Part shown: positions 50,732 to 58,628 of the stretch, piece by piece | How the letters are laid out: the number at the start of each line of letters is the position of its first letter | Position numbering within the stretch: the stretch's first letter is position 1 | Source: Bacteroidetes bacterium GWA2_40_15 | Lineage (GTDB): Bacteria > Bacteroidota > Bacteroidia > Bacteroidales > VadinHA17 | DNA length: 64,000 nucleotides | Direction of reading: 5' to 3' | NCBI GenBank assembly: GCA_001768195.1 | Contig: MENI01000110.1 | Span: forward strand, 35,062 to 99,061 | The notes under the pieces: generated by a model | Database searches by the model: none | What the model was told of the DNA's origin: nothing | Seen by the model: the letters and a program-made list of their open reading frames with translations, nothing else | Program-made: the position numbers and the translations under genes

Positions 50732-53247
50732 AAAACCAAAGAACCATTATCAGTTTGGGTACGATCCCCATTATCCTGGCTCTGATACTTTCAGGATGTA
50801 AAACTCTGCAGAAAGTCCCCGGGGAACAGCCTGTGAAAGAAGCTGAACAGAGTACGATTTTTTTCTTCACCGATGGAGGATTGTCTTCGCTTAAAGATGA
50901 TGTAAGGGAGGCTCACGCGAATCAGCATAAGATATATGCAGTTATTAACTTCCCGGGACATACTGACCCTGGACGGATCATCCCCCTTCAGATGATGATA
51001 GCTAATCTTAAAGAGGAGGTGAACAACCTGGTTACAAACTATGATATTGATGGTCTGGGAATGGATATTTCAGATCTTGCTCCGGAACTTATTGAAGTTA
51101 TGGTAGTTGAGGCTATGATGTTAAAGCCGTATCTTGTAAATTTTGTAATCTGGTCAGAAGACGAAGAGTATAAAAGTGCATCTGTCTTCCTTAACGAAGG
51201 AATGGTTGACATGATAATTCCTGAAAGTAAAATTGCAAGAACAGATACCAAACTTCATGAGGGACTGGCAAATCTCCACCTTAATCTGAAAAAGATTAAA
51301 CCGGAGCAGGTAATAAGACTTGATCTGTCTCATTTGTTTCCTGAAAGTCCTGGTGGCAGAAAATTGAAGCTGGGTCAGAGTAATAAATCATTGATAACAG
51401 ATTCAGACGGATGCGTAAGCTTCATTTTAACAAAACCAGACACTATTGAACTGATGACTGAAGCTGGATCTGTTGAGATTTCAACTGCAGACTGGATTGT
51501 TCCATACAGCTACATGGTAAATACTGGTGGAAAGACTGTCCGAAAATCACCCTGGGTTGAATTCCGCAGAATGCCAAAGCAATTTACAGATGTTCCTGAA
51601 TTTGATCTGTTATGTAAAACTGATTATCCTGCAAAAGTCTGGATAAATGGTGACTCCGTTAAACAATACAAAACAGGGATATTCTTTAAGAAGATCAAAC
51701 TGAATGAGGGAGAGAACCGGGTAAGGGCAACTGTGATGACATATGATTCTCTCTCAACTTTTTATGAACGGGAGTTCTACTATACCAGGAGTGACAGGAA
51801 AATAGCACCATTCCCTTTGTGGATTGATGAAAAATCTGTTGAGCCAGTAGCTGATATTGAACTTTTGCGGGATGATGCCGTACAGATAAGCTTTCGTGGT
51901 TCATTGGGTCAGGATGCATATGTATATCTTACTCATGGAAAGAATCCAATAAAATGTATGCGGGAAGATAATGAAGATTATTCGCGGTACAGGGCTGAGT
52001 TACCTCTCGGAAAACTTACTCCGGGAAAATCTTACAAGTTGATCTTAAAACTTATACCCCTGGAAGGTTCAACTGATAAGCAGGCCCTTGAATTTACTGT
52101 TCAGAACATAATAAAGATCAGGGAACTGGTTGACTTTCCGCATGTAAGGGTCAGAAATGAAAACTCAAGATTAACCTATAACCTTGGAGGCCCCCGGCTT
52201 GGAGGACCCATAAGGTCTGAACTGGAGCCAGGGGTGATTATGAAGACCACCGGTAAAATCGGTGAAAATTACAGGGTCCGTCTCAGCAGTATTGAAAGTG
52301 GTTTCATTCATCAGGATGATGTTGAAATGCTACCTGCAGAGACTCTGCTGCCGTCATATTACATTACAAGTATGTCGTGTGCGCCTTCCTCAGATGCCGA
52401 TGTTTTATCGATACCATACCCGGAACCTGTTCCCTATGAAGTTTTCCCGGATCCTGACCAGAAAAGGATTGTTGTAACTCTTTTCGGAGTTCAGACCAGC
52501 AGTACATGGATAACCCATATGGCAGGACGCAGGATGATTGACTTGATAACCTGGGAGCAAACAACGCCCTGTACATATCGTATTATCGTGAATCTGAAAA
52601 CCAAAGATATATGGGGTTATGATTTGCGTATCGATGGGAAACGGCTTGTCCTTAAAGTTAAATATCCGCCGGTGTATGATCTGAGTAATGAAAAACCATT
52701 AACCGGTTTGAAGATAGCGATTGAGGCTGGGCATGGAGGCTCGGGTATCGGAGCAGTTGGTTTATCAGGCCTTCCTGAGAAGGAGATCAATCTTGACCTT
52801 TCATTCAGGCTTGGGGAGTTATGTCGATCAATGGGCGCTGAAGTTATCCAGGTTCGCGATTCAGACAAGGACATGTCACTTATTGAGAAACGTGATATAG
52901 CAGAGCAATCCGGAGCGAATCTTCTTATAAGCATACATGCCAATGCAGGTGGCAGGGGATATCTATCGGTAGCTGGAACCAGTACATACTGGCATAATCC
53001 ATTCTGGGCACCATTAGCCGGGAATATATATGACCGTCTCCTCGAGCTCGGCCTGAAGGAATTTGGAGTGATCGGATCTTTTAATTACACTGTTACAAGG
53101 ATTTCTCAGATGCCTTCAGTGCTTGTGGAACAGGCATTTATGTCACACGCTGAGGATGAAGAAAAGCTTGCTGATCCGAAATTCAGACAGCAGATGGCTC
53201 AGAAGATATACGAAGGATTAATCGACTACCTGACGGCCATGAATTAA
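50728..53247 (+). CDS. N-acetylmuramoyl-L-alanine amidase lipoprotein, multidomain
   Basis: An 839-residue lipoprotein (lipobox LILSGC, Cys 24). The N-terminal part (about 45-230) looks like a degenerate barrel (YDIDGLGMDISDL). Then come an Ig-like region (about 290-370), an SH3-like stretch (GVIMKTTGKIGENYRVRL, about 510-530), an AMIN-like part (about 570-650), and the zinc amidase_3 domain (about 663-838) with EAGHGG, SIHANAGG and VEQAFMSHAEDE. It cuts the bond between MurNAc and the stem peptide. It is translationally coupled to the GHL10-GH171 gene, so glycan and peptide cuts would be made together. Confidence 0.88.
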   Translation: MKNQRTIISLGTIPIILALILSGCKTLQKVPGEQPVKEAEQSTIFFFTDGGLSSLKDDVREAHANQHKIYAVINFPGHTDPGRIIPLQMMIANLKEEVNNLVTNYDIDGLGMDISDLAPELIEVMVVEAMMLKPYLVNFVIWSEDEEYKSASVFLNEGMVDMIIPESKIARTDTKLHEGLANLHLNLKKIKPEQVIRLDLSHLFPESPGGRKLKLGQSNKSLITDSDGCVSFILTKPDTIELMTEAGSVEISTADWIVPYSYMVNTGGKTVRKSPWVEFRRMPKQFTDVPEFDLLCKTDYPAKVWINGDSVKQYKTGIFFKKIKLNEGENRVRATVMTYDSLSTFYEREFYYTRSDRKIAPFPLWIDEKSVEPVADIELLRDDAVQISFRGSLGQDAYVYLTHGKNPIKCMREDNEDYSRYRAELPLGKLTPGKSYKLILKLIPLEGSTDKQALEFTVQNIIKIRELVDFPHVRVRNENSRLTYNLGGPRLGGPIRSELEPGVIMKTTGKIGENYRVRLSSIESGFIHQDDVEMLPAETLLPSYYITSMSCAPSSDADVLSIPYPEPVPYEVFPDPDQKRIVVTLFGVQTSSTWITHMAGRRMIDLITWEQTTPCTYRIIVNLKTKDIWGYDLRIDGKRLVLKVKYPPVYDLSNEKPLTGLKIAIEAGHGGSGIGAVGLSGLPEKEINLDLSFRLGELCRSMGAEVIQVRDSDKDMSLIEKRDIAEQSGANLLISIHANAGGRGYLSVAGTSTYWHNPFWAPLAGNIYDRLLELGLKEFGVIGSFNYTVTRISQMPSVLVEQAFMSHAEDEEKLADPKFRQQMAQKIYEGLIDYLTAMN

Positions 53248-53292
53248 GTGTCATGTTCTTATTTCTTTCAGTTCTGTAGTTGCTGAAAACAA

Positions 53293-53326
53293 AAAGCAGT
53301 TGTCTGATCAATCAGACAACTGCTTT
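53293..53326. terminator. Bidirectional hairpin between amidase and histidine kinase genes
   Basis: Perfect 16-bp stem AAAGCAGTTGTCTGAT / ATCAGACAACTGCTTT with a 2-nt loop. On the minus strand it is followed by a T-rich tail (TTTTTGTTTT), so it should stop the kinase transcript; it is also 45 bp after the amidase stop. Confidence 0.85.
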
Positions 53327-53507
53327 AAGGTAATTAAATTGGTTTCAATTAAACAAAGTACATAAGATTTTACCATTCGCAACTGATAATATCCTATCTT
53401 TTACTTTTGAGATTTGATCTTCTTAATCTCAGCAGGTGCAAATCTATGGATGAATTACCTGTAACTTATTAGAAACTTATTAGAAATTCATTAAAATCTG
53501 CTTAAAT

Positions 53508-54863
53508 TTAAGGAATTGAACGGCTGAACTGTAAATTTATCCGTGTTCCTTCATTCTCCCTGCTCGCAACGGTGATAGCTGCTTTATGCAATTGCATAAT
53601 TCTGGAGACCATAGTGAGTCCGATACCAAAACCTCCTATGTACTTAACATTTGATCCTCTTGTGAATGGTTTATAGATATTTCCGAGCTCTGCCTCAGGA
53701 ATTCCGATTCCGCTATCAGCAACAGCCACATTAATTTTCTCACCATCAAACCCGAATTCCACAATAACAATATCATTTGAAAACTTGCAGGCATTGTCAA
53801 TCAGGTTTTTAAAGGCAATGGTAAGCAGTCCCTCATTACCATTAATTACCAGATCCTTTTCATTTTCGGGATATTGAATTCTGGGAATGATCTTGTGATA
53901 GTGGTACTTGTTCTTGACCTGATGCATGGCATCAAAGACAATCTCATCAATGCGGACAGGAGAGAAGCCGATATTTTTATCTTTCGAAACCTGGGCCAGC
54001 TCAAGAAGACTGTTCAGGAGAGTGTTAATTTTCTTAAGATCATTAATTAATGCGGCAATATGGTCAGTATATTCCTCCCTCGTTCTTTCCCTGCTGAGGA
54101 AATAGTCTGTCTCACTGATCATAACAGAAAGAGGTGTGCGTAACTCATGGGATGCATTTGAAACAAAGTCTTCCTGGTTCCGGAAGGCAATTTCAAGGTC
54201 GGAAAGCATCTGGTTGAAAGTTACGGAAAGCTGATCTATCTCATCTTTTCTGTCACCTTCATCGAGCCGGTTGCCAAGGCGGAGTGAGTTGATTTCTTTT
54301 ACACTCCTGATTATAAGAGAAATAGGTCTTATAGCTCTTCGTGCGAACAGGTAAGAGAGAAGTACTGATAGTGTTATACTGAACAAAATACTCCAGAAGA
54401 GAATTTTTCGCAGTTCTTCTAGATATGCTGACCTGGTCTTATCATAGGCCAGCGAAAAAATATAGTATGTCCTGTTTTCAAAAATGTGCCTGTAAAATAC
54501 ACCCTCTTTATCAGCAACCACAAAATAGTGCGAATTCCGATAAGCGTTTTTAACCAGTGTTAAACTATCAGAGAGATATTCAATATTGTTGCTGTACAGG
54601 ATGTTGTAAGCAGTGTCGGTAATTGCCAATTCTTCTCTTTCCCATAGAATAGCTGATTCCTGTATTTTATTCAATAAAACCGAATCAACTTCAGCAACAT
54701 TAATGAAAAGAGTGGCATAATTTTTTGCACCGTCAAGTATATTCTGCCTGAATTTGGCATGCTGTCTTGAATAGGAAAAATAGTAAACAAGAACAGAAAA
54801 AAACAACAAGATCCCTGTAACAATCAGAGTGAACTGAAGTGATAATCTTATCTTGATATTCAT
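53508..54863 (-). CDS. Sensor histidine kinase
   Basis: A 451-residue membrane kinase. There is one N-terminal helix (about 8-30), a periplasmic sensor of about 120 residues, a second helix (about 155-175), HAMP (about 176-230), a HisKA domain with SHELRTP (phospho-His H239), and an ATPase domain with N (LIDNACKFS), G1 (DSGIGIP) and G2 (GGFGIGL) boxes. It is 3 bp downstream of its response regulator gene. The sensed signal is unknown. Genes nearby do not reveal the target. Confidence 0.9.
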   Translation of the reverse strand: MNIKIRLSLQFTLIVTGILLFFSVLVYYFSYSRQHAKFRQNILDGAKNYATLFINVAEVDSVLLNKIQESAILWEREELAITDTAYNILYSNNIEYLSDSLTLVKNAYRNSHYFVVADKEGVFYRHIFENRTYYIFSLAYDKTRSAYLEELRKILFWSILFSITLSVLLSYLFARRAIRPISLIIRSVKEINSLRLGNRLDEGDRKDEIDQLSVTFNQMLSDLEIAFRNQEDFVSNASHELRTPLSVMISETDYFLSRERTREEYTDHIAALINDLKKINTLLNSLLELAQVSKDKNIGFSPVRIDEIVFDAMHQVKNKYHYHKIIPRIQYPENEKDLVINGNEGLLTIAFKNLIDNACKFSNDIVIVEFGFDGEKINVAVADSGIGIPEAELGNIYKPFTRGSNVKYIGGFGIGLTMVSRIMQLHKAAITVASRENEGTRINLQFSRSIP

Positions 54864-54866
54864 ATC

Positions 54867-55559
54867 CTATATCTCCTTATCGCTGCAATAGAAACCGAAC
54901 CCGAATTTGGTATGTATCAGCTTTGGTTCGAAATCCCTGTCTATTTTTTTCCTTAAATAATTGACATATACGTCAATAATATTCGTGCTTGGATCAAAAT
55001 CAATTCCCCATACTTTTTCAATAATGAAATCGCGTGTCAGTAGTTTATGACGGTTCTTAAGGAATGTCTCCAGAAGAAGAGACTCCTTGGCTGTCAGATC
55101 GATTCTCCTGCCGGCACGTGTAACGTTTTTTGTTTTAAGGTCCATCTCCAGATCAGCCAGATCAATCTTCTCAGAATCAATGGTTCCAGGATCAGCTCTT
55201 CTCAGGAATACATTGATCCGGGCAAGCAATTCTCTGAAATCAAATGGTTTTACCACATAGTCATCTGCACCTGTGTCGAATCCTGAAATTTTATTTTCGG
55301 GAGTTCCGAAGGCGGTAAGCATTATGATCGGAGTTTTATTGTTTGTTTTACGGATCTCCCGGCATAGATCATAGCCATTTATAAGGGGCAGATTAATATC
55401 AAGGATAATGAGGTTATAGGCATTCTTTTCTGTCATTTGTTTACCTATATACCCATCATATGCTATTTCTGCTGCAAAACCTGATTCTTCGAGCTGCTTC
55501 TTAAGAACGTCAGCCAGCCTCTGTTCATCCTCAACTATTAATATCTTTATATCGCCCAT
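54867..55559 (-). CDS. OmpR-family response regulator
   Basis: A 230-residue regulator from the ATG at 55557-55559. A start at 55580 is unlikely because a -7 box lies there. The receiver domain (1-120) has acidic E10-D11, phospho-acceptor D54 (LIILDINLP), Thr in MLTAFG and Lys in VVKPFD. The winged-helix DNA-binding domain (about 130-228) ends with DVYVNYLRKKID and GFGFYC. It is the first gene of the two-component operon and probably regulates its own promoter. Confidence 0.9.
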   Translation of the reverse strand: MGDIKILIVEDEQRLADVLKKQLEESGFAAEIAYDGYIGKQMTEKNAYNLIILDINLPLINGYDLCREIRKTNNKTPIIMLTAFGTPENKISGFDTGADDYVVKPFDFRELLARINVFLRRADPGTIDSEKIDLADLEMDLKTKNVTRAGRRIDLTAKESLLLETFLKNRHKLLTRDFIIEKVWGIDFDPSTNIIDVYVNYLRKKIDRDFEPKLIHTKFGFGFYCSDKEI

Positions 55560-55577
55560 TCTGATTAATTGTTTTTG

Positions 55578-55585
55578 CAAATTTA
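55578..55585 (-). promoter_or_regulatory. -7 box for the two-component operon
   Basis: TAAATTTG on the minus strand fits TAnnTTTG and lies 18 bp before the chosen ATG. Its position overlaps a possible earlier start codon, so it supports the shorter response regulator. Confidence 0.5.
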
Positions 55586-55713
55586 CAATATCAAAGGCAA
55601 GATAGAGTAGTTTAACAGGTTTTAAAACTATCTTTTTCCTGAGTCGGTGGGAGCAGGGCGAAAATTTATTGTATAAAATACAACAATAGTTTATGGTAAT
55701 CTTTTGAAAAAAA

Positions 55714-56121
55714 TCAGAGTTTTTTATGTAACGAAGGATCTTTTATCATTACGAAGTTAAAAGGAAGATCGAGATATATAGAAAAACACTCGCCCTTTTC
55801 AAGGATATCCTCGTCACCCTCTTCATAATACCAGTTAATAATCAGTTTCTTCCCTTTCAGCAATACTGTTTTGATTTTTTTTACAATCTCAACATAATAC
55901 CCTGAACTAAATCCTCCGATATATTCGAGCCTGATTTCAATAATTGTACTTTCGGCAGGGTCGGAAAGATATTCTTCCAGCCAGGCATCAACCTGAGGTG
56001 GAAGACCCTTAACCTCGCCACTGATTGATCGTCCTTTGATTACAATTACACCATCAGGGTTCAGGACTAACTCAGGTGTATTTTTTGTCGGCAATATCTT
56101 TTTACATAATAACATACTCAC
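55714..56121 (-). CDS. SiaC-like (DUF1987) regulatory phosphoprotein
   Basis: A 135-residue protein resembling SiaC/DUF1987: SISGEVKGLPPQVDAWLEEYL, EIRLEYIGGFSSGYYVEI, then LIINWYYEEGDEDILEKGE near the end. SiaC is a small partner-switching protein, phosphorylated on a Ser or Thr in the stretch equivalent to FSSG (S72/S73), that controls a diguanylate cyclase or other partner. The start overlaps the stop of an upstream PAS-like frame by 4 bp, so the two were built as one unit. No SiaB kinase or SiaA phosphatase is adjacent. Confidence 0.7.
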   Translation of the reverse strand: MSMLLCKKILPTKNTPELVLNPDGVIVIKGRSISGEVKGLPPQVDAWLEEYLSDPAESTIIEIRLEYIGGFSSGYYVEIVKKIKTVLLKGKKLIINWYYEEGDEDILEKGECFSIYLDLPFNFVMIKDPSLHKKL

Positions 56122-56300
56122 ACCTCCTTACAGGTTGGATAAACAAATAGAATACAATTTTCATCGACAGATTGATTAATAAATTCAAAATCATCCGGAT
56201 GCGGAACTTTTCTGAAATATTCTGATCCTAATTTATTTGATTCTTCCTGAGAATAACCGGTAATTTCAATTGCGAATTTATTCAGGTACACATTTCTCAT
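56118..56300 (-). CDS. PAS-domain fragment upstream of the SiaC-like gene
   Basis: The 60 residues from the ATG at 56300 match the second half of a PAS domain as found in Bacteroidota regulators (YLNKFAIEITGYSQEES, then HPDDFEF). The same frame stays open upstream to a TAA at 56406-56408, and its translation (LYDALDKAPCFLYINEIG) looks like the first half of the same PAS domain. There is no ATG in that part. Either translation starts at a rare codon (ATT at 56402) or the gene lost its start. GGAGAA precedes the internal ATG. It is coupled to the SiaC-like gene by a 4-bp overlap. Confidence 0.55.
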   Translation of the reverse strand: MRNVYLNKFAIEITGYSQEESNKLGSEYFRKVPHPDDFEFINQSVDENCILFVYPTCKEV

Positions 56301-56411
56301 CGTATTCTCTTCTCCGATTTTCCCAATTTCATTAATATACAGAAAACATGGTGCTTTATCTAATGCATCATATAAATTGGTATCGTTTTGTTGAACCTTA
56401 ATGGGTTACAA

Positions 56412-56795
56412 ATGTTTAAATTGAAAGATAATTATATGGATATCGTTGTTATTGTTCTGGCTTCATTTTTTACAGCGATTCTGACATTCTTTTCCGGATT
56501 TGGACTTGGGACAATCTTAATGCCGGTATTTGCTATCTTTTTCCCAATTGAAATTGCAATAGCATTAACAGGGGTAGTCCATTTTTCCAACAATCTGTTC
56601 AAAATCATGCTGGCCGGCAGGAATGCTAATAAGGAAGTTCTGTTGAGATTTGGGATTCCGGCAATAATTGCATCTTTTGCAGGAGCCTTCATTGGTTATA
56701 TATTTTTAAAGAAAATAACCTTACGATTTATTCAGGTATTAGTTGCTGTAATGCTATTTGTTATAGCACTTGGTTTAGGTGCGGGAATTATTTAA
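56412..56795 (+). CDS. Half-size TauE/SafE-family membrane protein
   Basis: A 127-residue protein from the ATG at 56412 (an ATG at 56436 would give 119). It has about four hydrophobic helices and the N-terminal TauE/SafE features GFGLGTILMP and GVVHFSNNLFKI. Family members usually have about 250 residues in two similar halves; only the first half is here, with a clean stop. It may work as a dimer, or it may be a truncated gene. Family members export sulfite, sulfonates or similar anions. It is 12 bp upstream of a DoxX gene on the same strand. Confidence 0.7.
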   Translation: MFKLKDNYMDIVVIVLASFFTAILTFFSGFGLGTILMPVFAIFFPIEIAIALTGVVHFSNNLFKIMLAGRNANKEVLLRFGIPAIIASFAGAFIGYIFLKKITLRFIQVLVAVMLFVIALGLGAGII

Positions 56796-56807
56796 AATCA
56801 TTTAAAT

Positions 56808-57269
56808 ATGAAGAAAATTCAAAGTTTGATTTTCAAAACAGTTGACGATTACAGGTCAGTTTTACCGAGATTGATTGTTAGTTTGATATTTCTTTCTGAA
56901 GGAATCCAGAAGTTTCTTTTTCCCGAACTGGTAGGAGCAGGACGGTTTGAGAAGATTGGTTTTGCAAATCCTGAGTTTCTTGCATCATTCGTTGCTTCTC
57001 TTGAAATTGTCTGTGGCGCTCTGATTTTAATTGGCTTATCAGTCAGAATTGCTGCAATACCTCTGCTAATCATCATGATAACTGCAATTACCACAACCAA
57101 GATTCCGATTTTGCAGGAGAAAGGATTCTGGCAGATGGCACATGATTCGCGGACAGACTATGCAATGACACTGCTCAGTTTTTTCCTGTTTATTTATGGT
57201 GCTGGTAAAATTTCATTTGATTGCATGATTTATAGGAAAATGAATTATCGCTCCTGTGCAACACGATAG
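56808..57269 (+). CDS. DoxX-family membrane protein
   Basis: A 153-residue four-helix membrane protein of the DoxX type: LIVSLIFLSEGIQKFLFPE, then GRFEKIGFANPEFLASFVASLEIVCGAL and a final helix with GAGKIS. Length and the early Glu-Gly-x-x-Lys segment fit the family. DoxX proteins are linked to thiol or quinone metabolism in some bacteria, but their function is not settled. It is probably co-transcribed with the upstream half-size TauE/SafE gene. Confidence 0.82.
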   Translation: MKKIQSLIFKTVDDYRSVLPRLIVSLIFLSEGIQKFLFPELVGAGRFEKIGFANPEFLASFVASLEIVCGALILIGLSVRIAAIPLLIIMITAITTTKIPILQEKGFWQMAHDSRTDYAMTLLSFFLFIYGAGKISFDCMIYRKMNYRSCATR

Positions 57270-57360
57270 AATTCAATATTTACCGGAAGTAACTTTTTTA
57301 CGACCTGCCCCGAAAAGCCAGAAAACCGGTAAATAACTATCTTTGGGATTTTTATCAAAA

Positions 57361-57739
57361 GTGGATATAACTGAAAGACTTTCATACCGGAGGATATTTC
57401 TATTCTGGGGTCCTCTGGCTCTTACCTGGCTGATTTATGTTTTATTAATATCTCCGGACTGAGTAAGGAACTTGCAGATCTATCATATCTTCCACTTAAG
57501 ATACTGATCTTTTTACCGGCAATGACAGTCCTCCTAAATTTCCAGAGATCCTCGCTTATAGCAAACGGTACAACGGGGCCTATCTCAGCTGCAACTGCAG
57601 TTGAGCTTGTTGTGATAATTGTGGTATTGCTCTTATGTGTGGTATTCCTGAACCTTACCGGTGTGGTCGCTGCCTCAATCGCTTTTATAGCCGGTAAAGG
57701 TCTATCGAACCTCTTTTTGCTTTTAGAAATCTCCCCCTC
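57361..57739 (+). pseudogene. Remnant of a multi-helix flippase/MATE-like gene
   Basis: The frame from the GTG at 57361 encodes DITERLSYRRIFLFWGPLALTWL, the typical N-terminus of a MATE/flippase-like protein, and stops at 57460-57462. In another frame (from about 57441) the sequence continues as KELADLSYLPLKILIFLPAM, NFQRSSLIANGTTGPISAAT and two more helices, which resemble the C-terminal part of the same family. The middle 200-300 codons are missing, so an internal deletion joined the two ends out of frame. It probably makes no functional product. Confidence 0.6.
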
Positions 57740-57885
57740 ACCCTTTCTCAACCCTGCGGGGGTAATTCACTTCGTTCATTGATCCCTTAGCTCCAGTCCT
57801 GCAAATAGAAAACAAGCACCATGCTGCGCATGGTAATTGATTTATTTCATTCAGTGAACAAGTGTGAGTGTGAGAGTGAGTGCGG

Positions 57886-57916
57886 GAAAAAGAGCGAGAA
57901 TCTTCGCTCTCGCTCT
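57886..57916 (-). terminator. Intrinsic terminator of the tmRNA gene
   Basis: Stem AGAGCGAGA (57891-57899) pairs with TCTCGCTCT (57908-57916) around an 8-nt loop, and on the minus strand it is followed by TTTT. It lies 26 bp beyond the tmRNA 3' end. The flanks are further GAGTGTGAGAGTGAG words. Confidence 0.85.
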
Positions 57917-57941
57917 CACTCTCACTCTCGCTCTTTTTTTG

Positions 57942-58354
57942 TGGAGCTGGCGGGAGTCGAACCCGCGTCCAAACACGGAAGCCATACGCTTTCTACATGC
58001 TTAGTTCTGCTTGATTTTCGTGACCTGTCAGCTGCAGAACAACCTAACCTGCCCTTATTTCCTGTTTGTTTCGCCATCGGGTCGGAACAACCTTCAGACT
58101 AGCCCCGGATTGCGTGCGTCTCCGTGTCGGGTTGGATCAGGGCATGACCGCCCGGGAAACGTCTCGTCCGGACACATGTGCCCGGAGTTTATGCCTTTCG
58201 GCGTAAAGTGCTTAAGCTACTGTTATTCGCTTATGCTGCGAGAGCGTAATTGTTTTCGCCTTTTGTTGTTTTGTAACTCTGTTTAAGGGACGCGTCACCA
58301 CACCCTGCATGCTTACATACCACCACTCATGCTGTCAAAACCATGTCAGCCCCT
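57942..58354 (-). ncRNA. ssrA: Transfer-messenger RNA (tmRNA)
   Basis: About 413 nt. The 5' end GGGGCTGACATGG and the 3' end with the T-arm GTTCGACTCCC and acceptor CAGCTCCA pair as the alanine-tRNA-like domain, and CCA is not encoded. The tag frame at 58231-58260 (GGC GAA AAC AAT TAC GCT CTC GCA GCA TAA) gives GENNYALAA, close to the tag of Bacteroides. The RNA rescues stalled ribosomes and marks the unfinished proteins for proteolysis. A hairpin terminator follows. Confidence 0.95.
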
Positions 58355-58360
58355 AAAGTG

Positions 58361-58391
58361 GCTCAGGGCACAGAGCTCAGGGCTCAGGGCA
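58361..58391. repeat. GGCTCAGGGC word repeat upstream of tmRNA
   Basis: Three copies of the word GCTCAGGGC, with GCACAGA between the first and second. The rest of 58355-58628, upstream of the LYS1-like gene and of the tmRNA 5' end, holds AGCGTAAAGC words near 58492 and no gene. Confidence 0.6.
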
Positions 58392-58628
58392 AAAAAAACC
58401 AGAACCCCCGAACTTAATGCTCCTGAAAACAATGCAAAGATACGAAAAAAAGCCTGAACTGTAAACATTAGTTGGCAATTGGCAATAGGCAGCGTAAAGC
58501 GTAAAGCATAGAGTGTTGACCCCTTCAGCCCTCAGCCTTCCGCCATCCGCCTTTAAATACTACATACTTCCTGAATTTTTAGCCCTGAAATTCGTATCTT
58601 CACCAGTTGTGGCTATTTGACCTGCATT

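Noticed and set aside
57821-58286. Plus-strand open frames of 91-93 codons
   Set aside because: They lie across the tmRNA and its terminator on the opposite strand, and their translations show no family resemblance.
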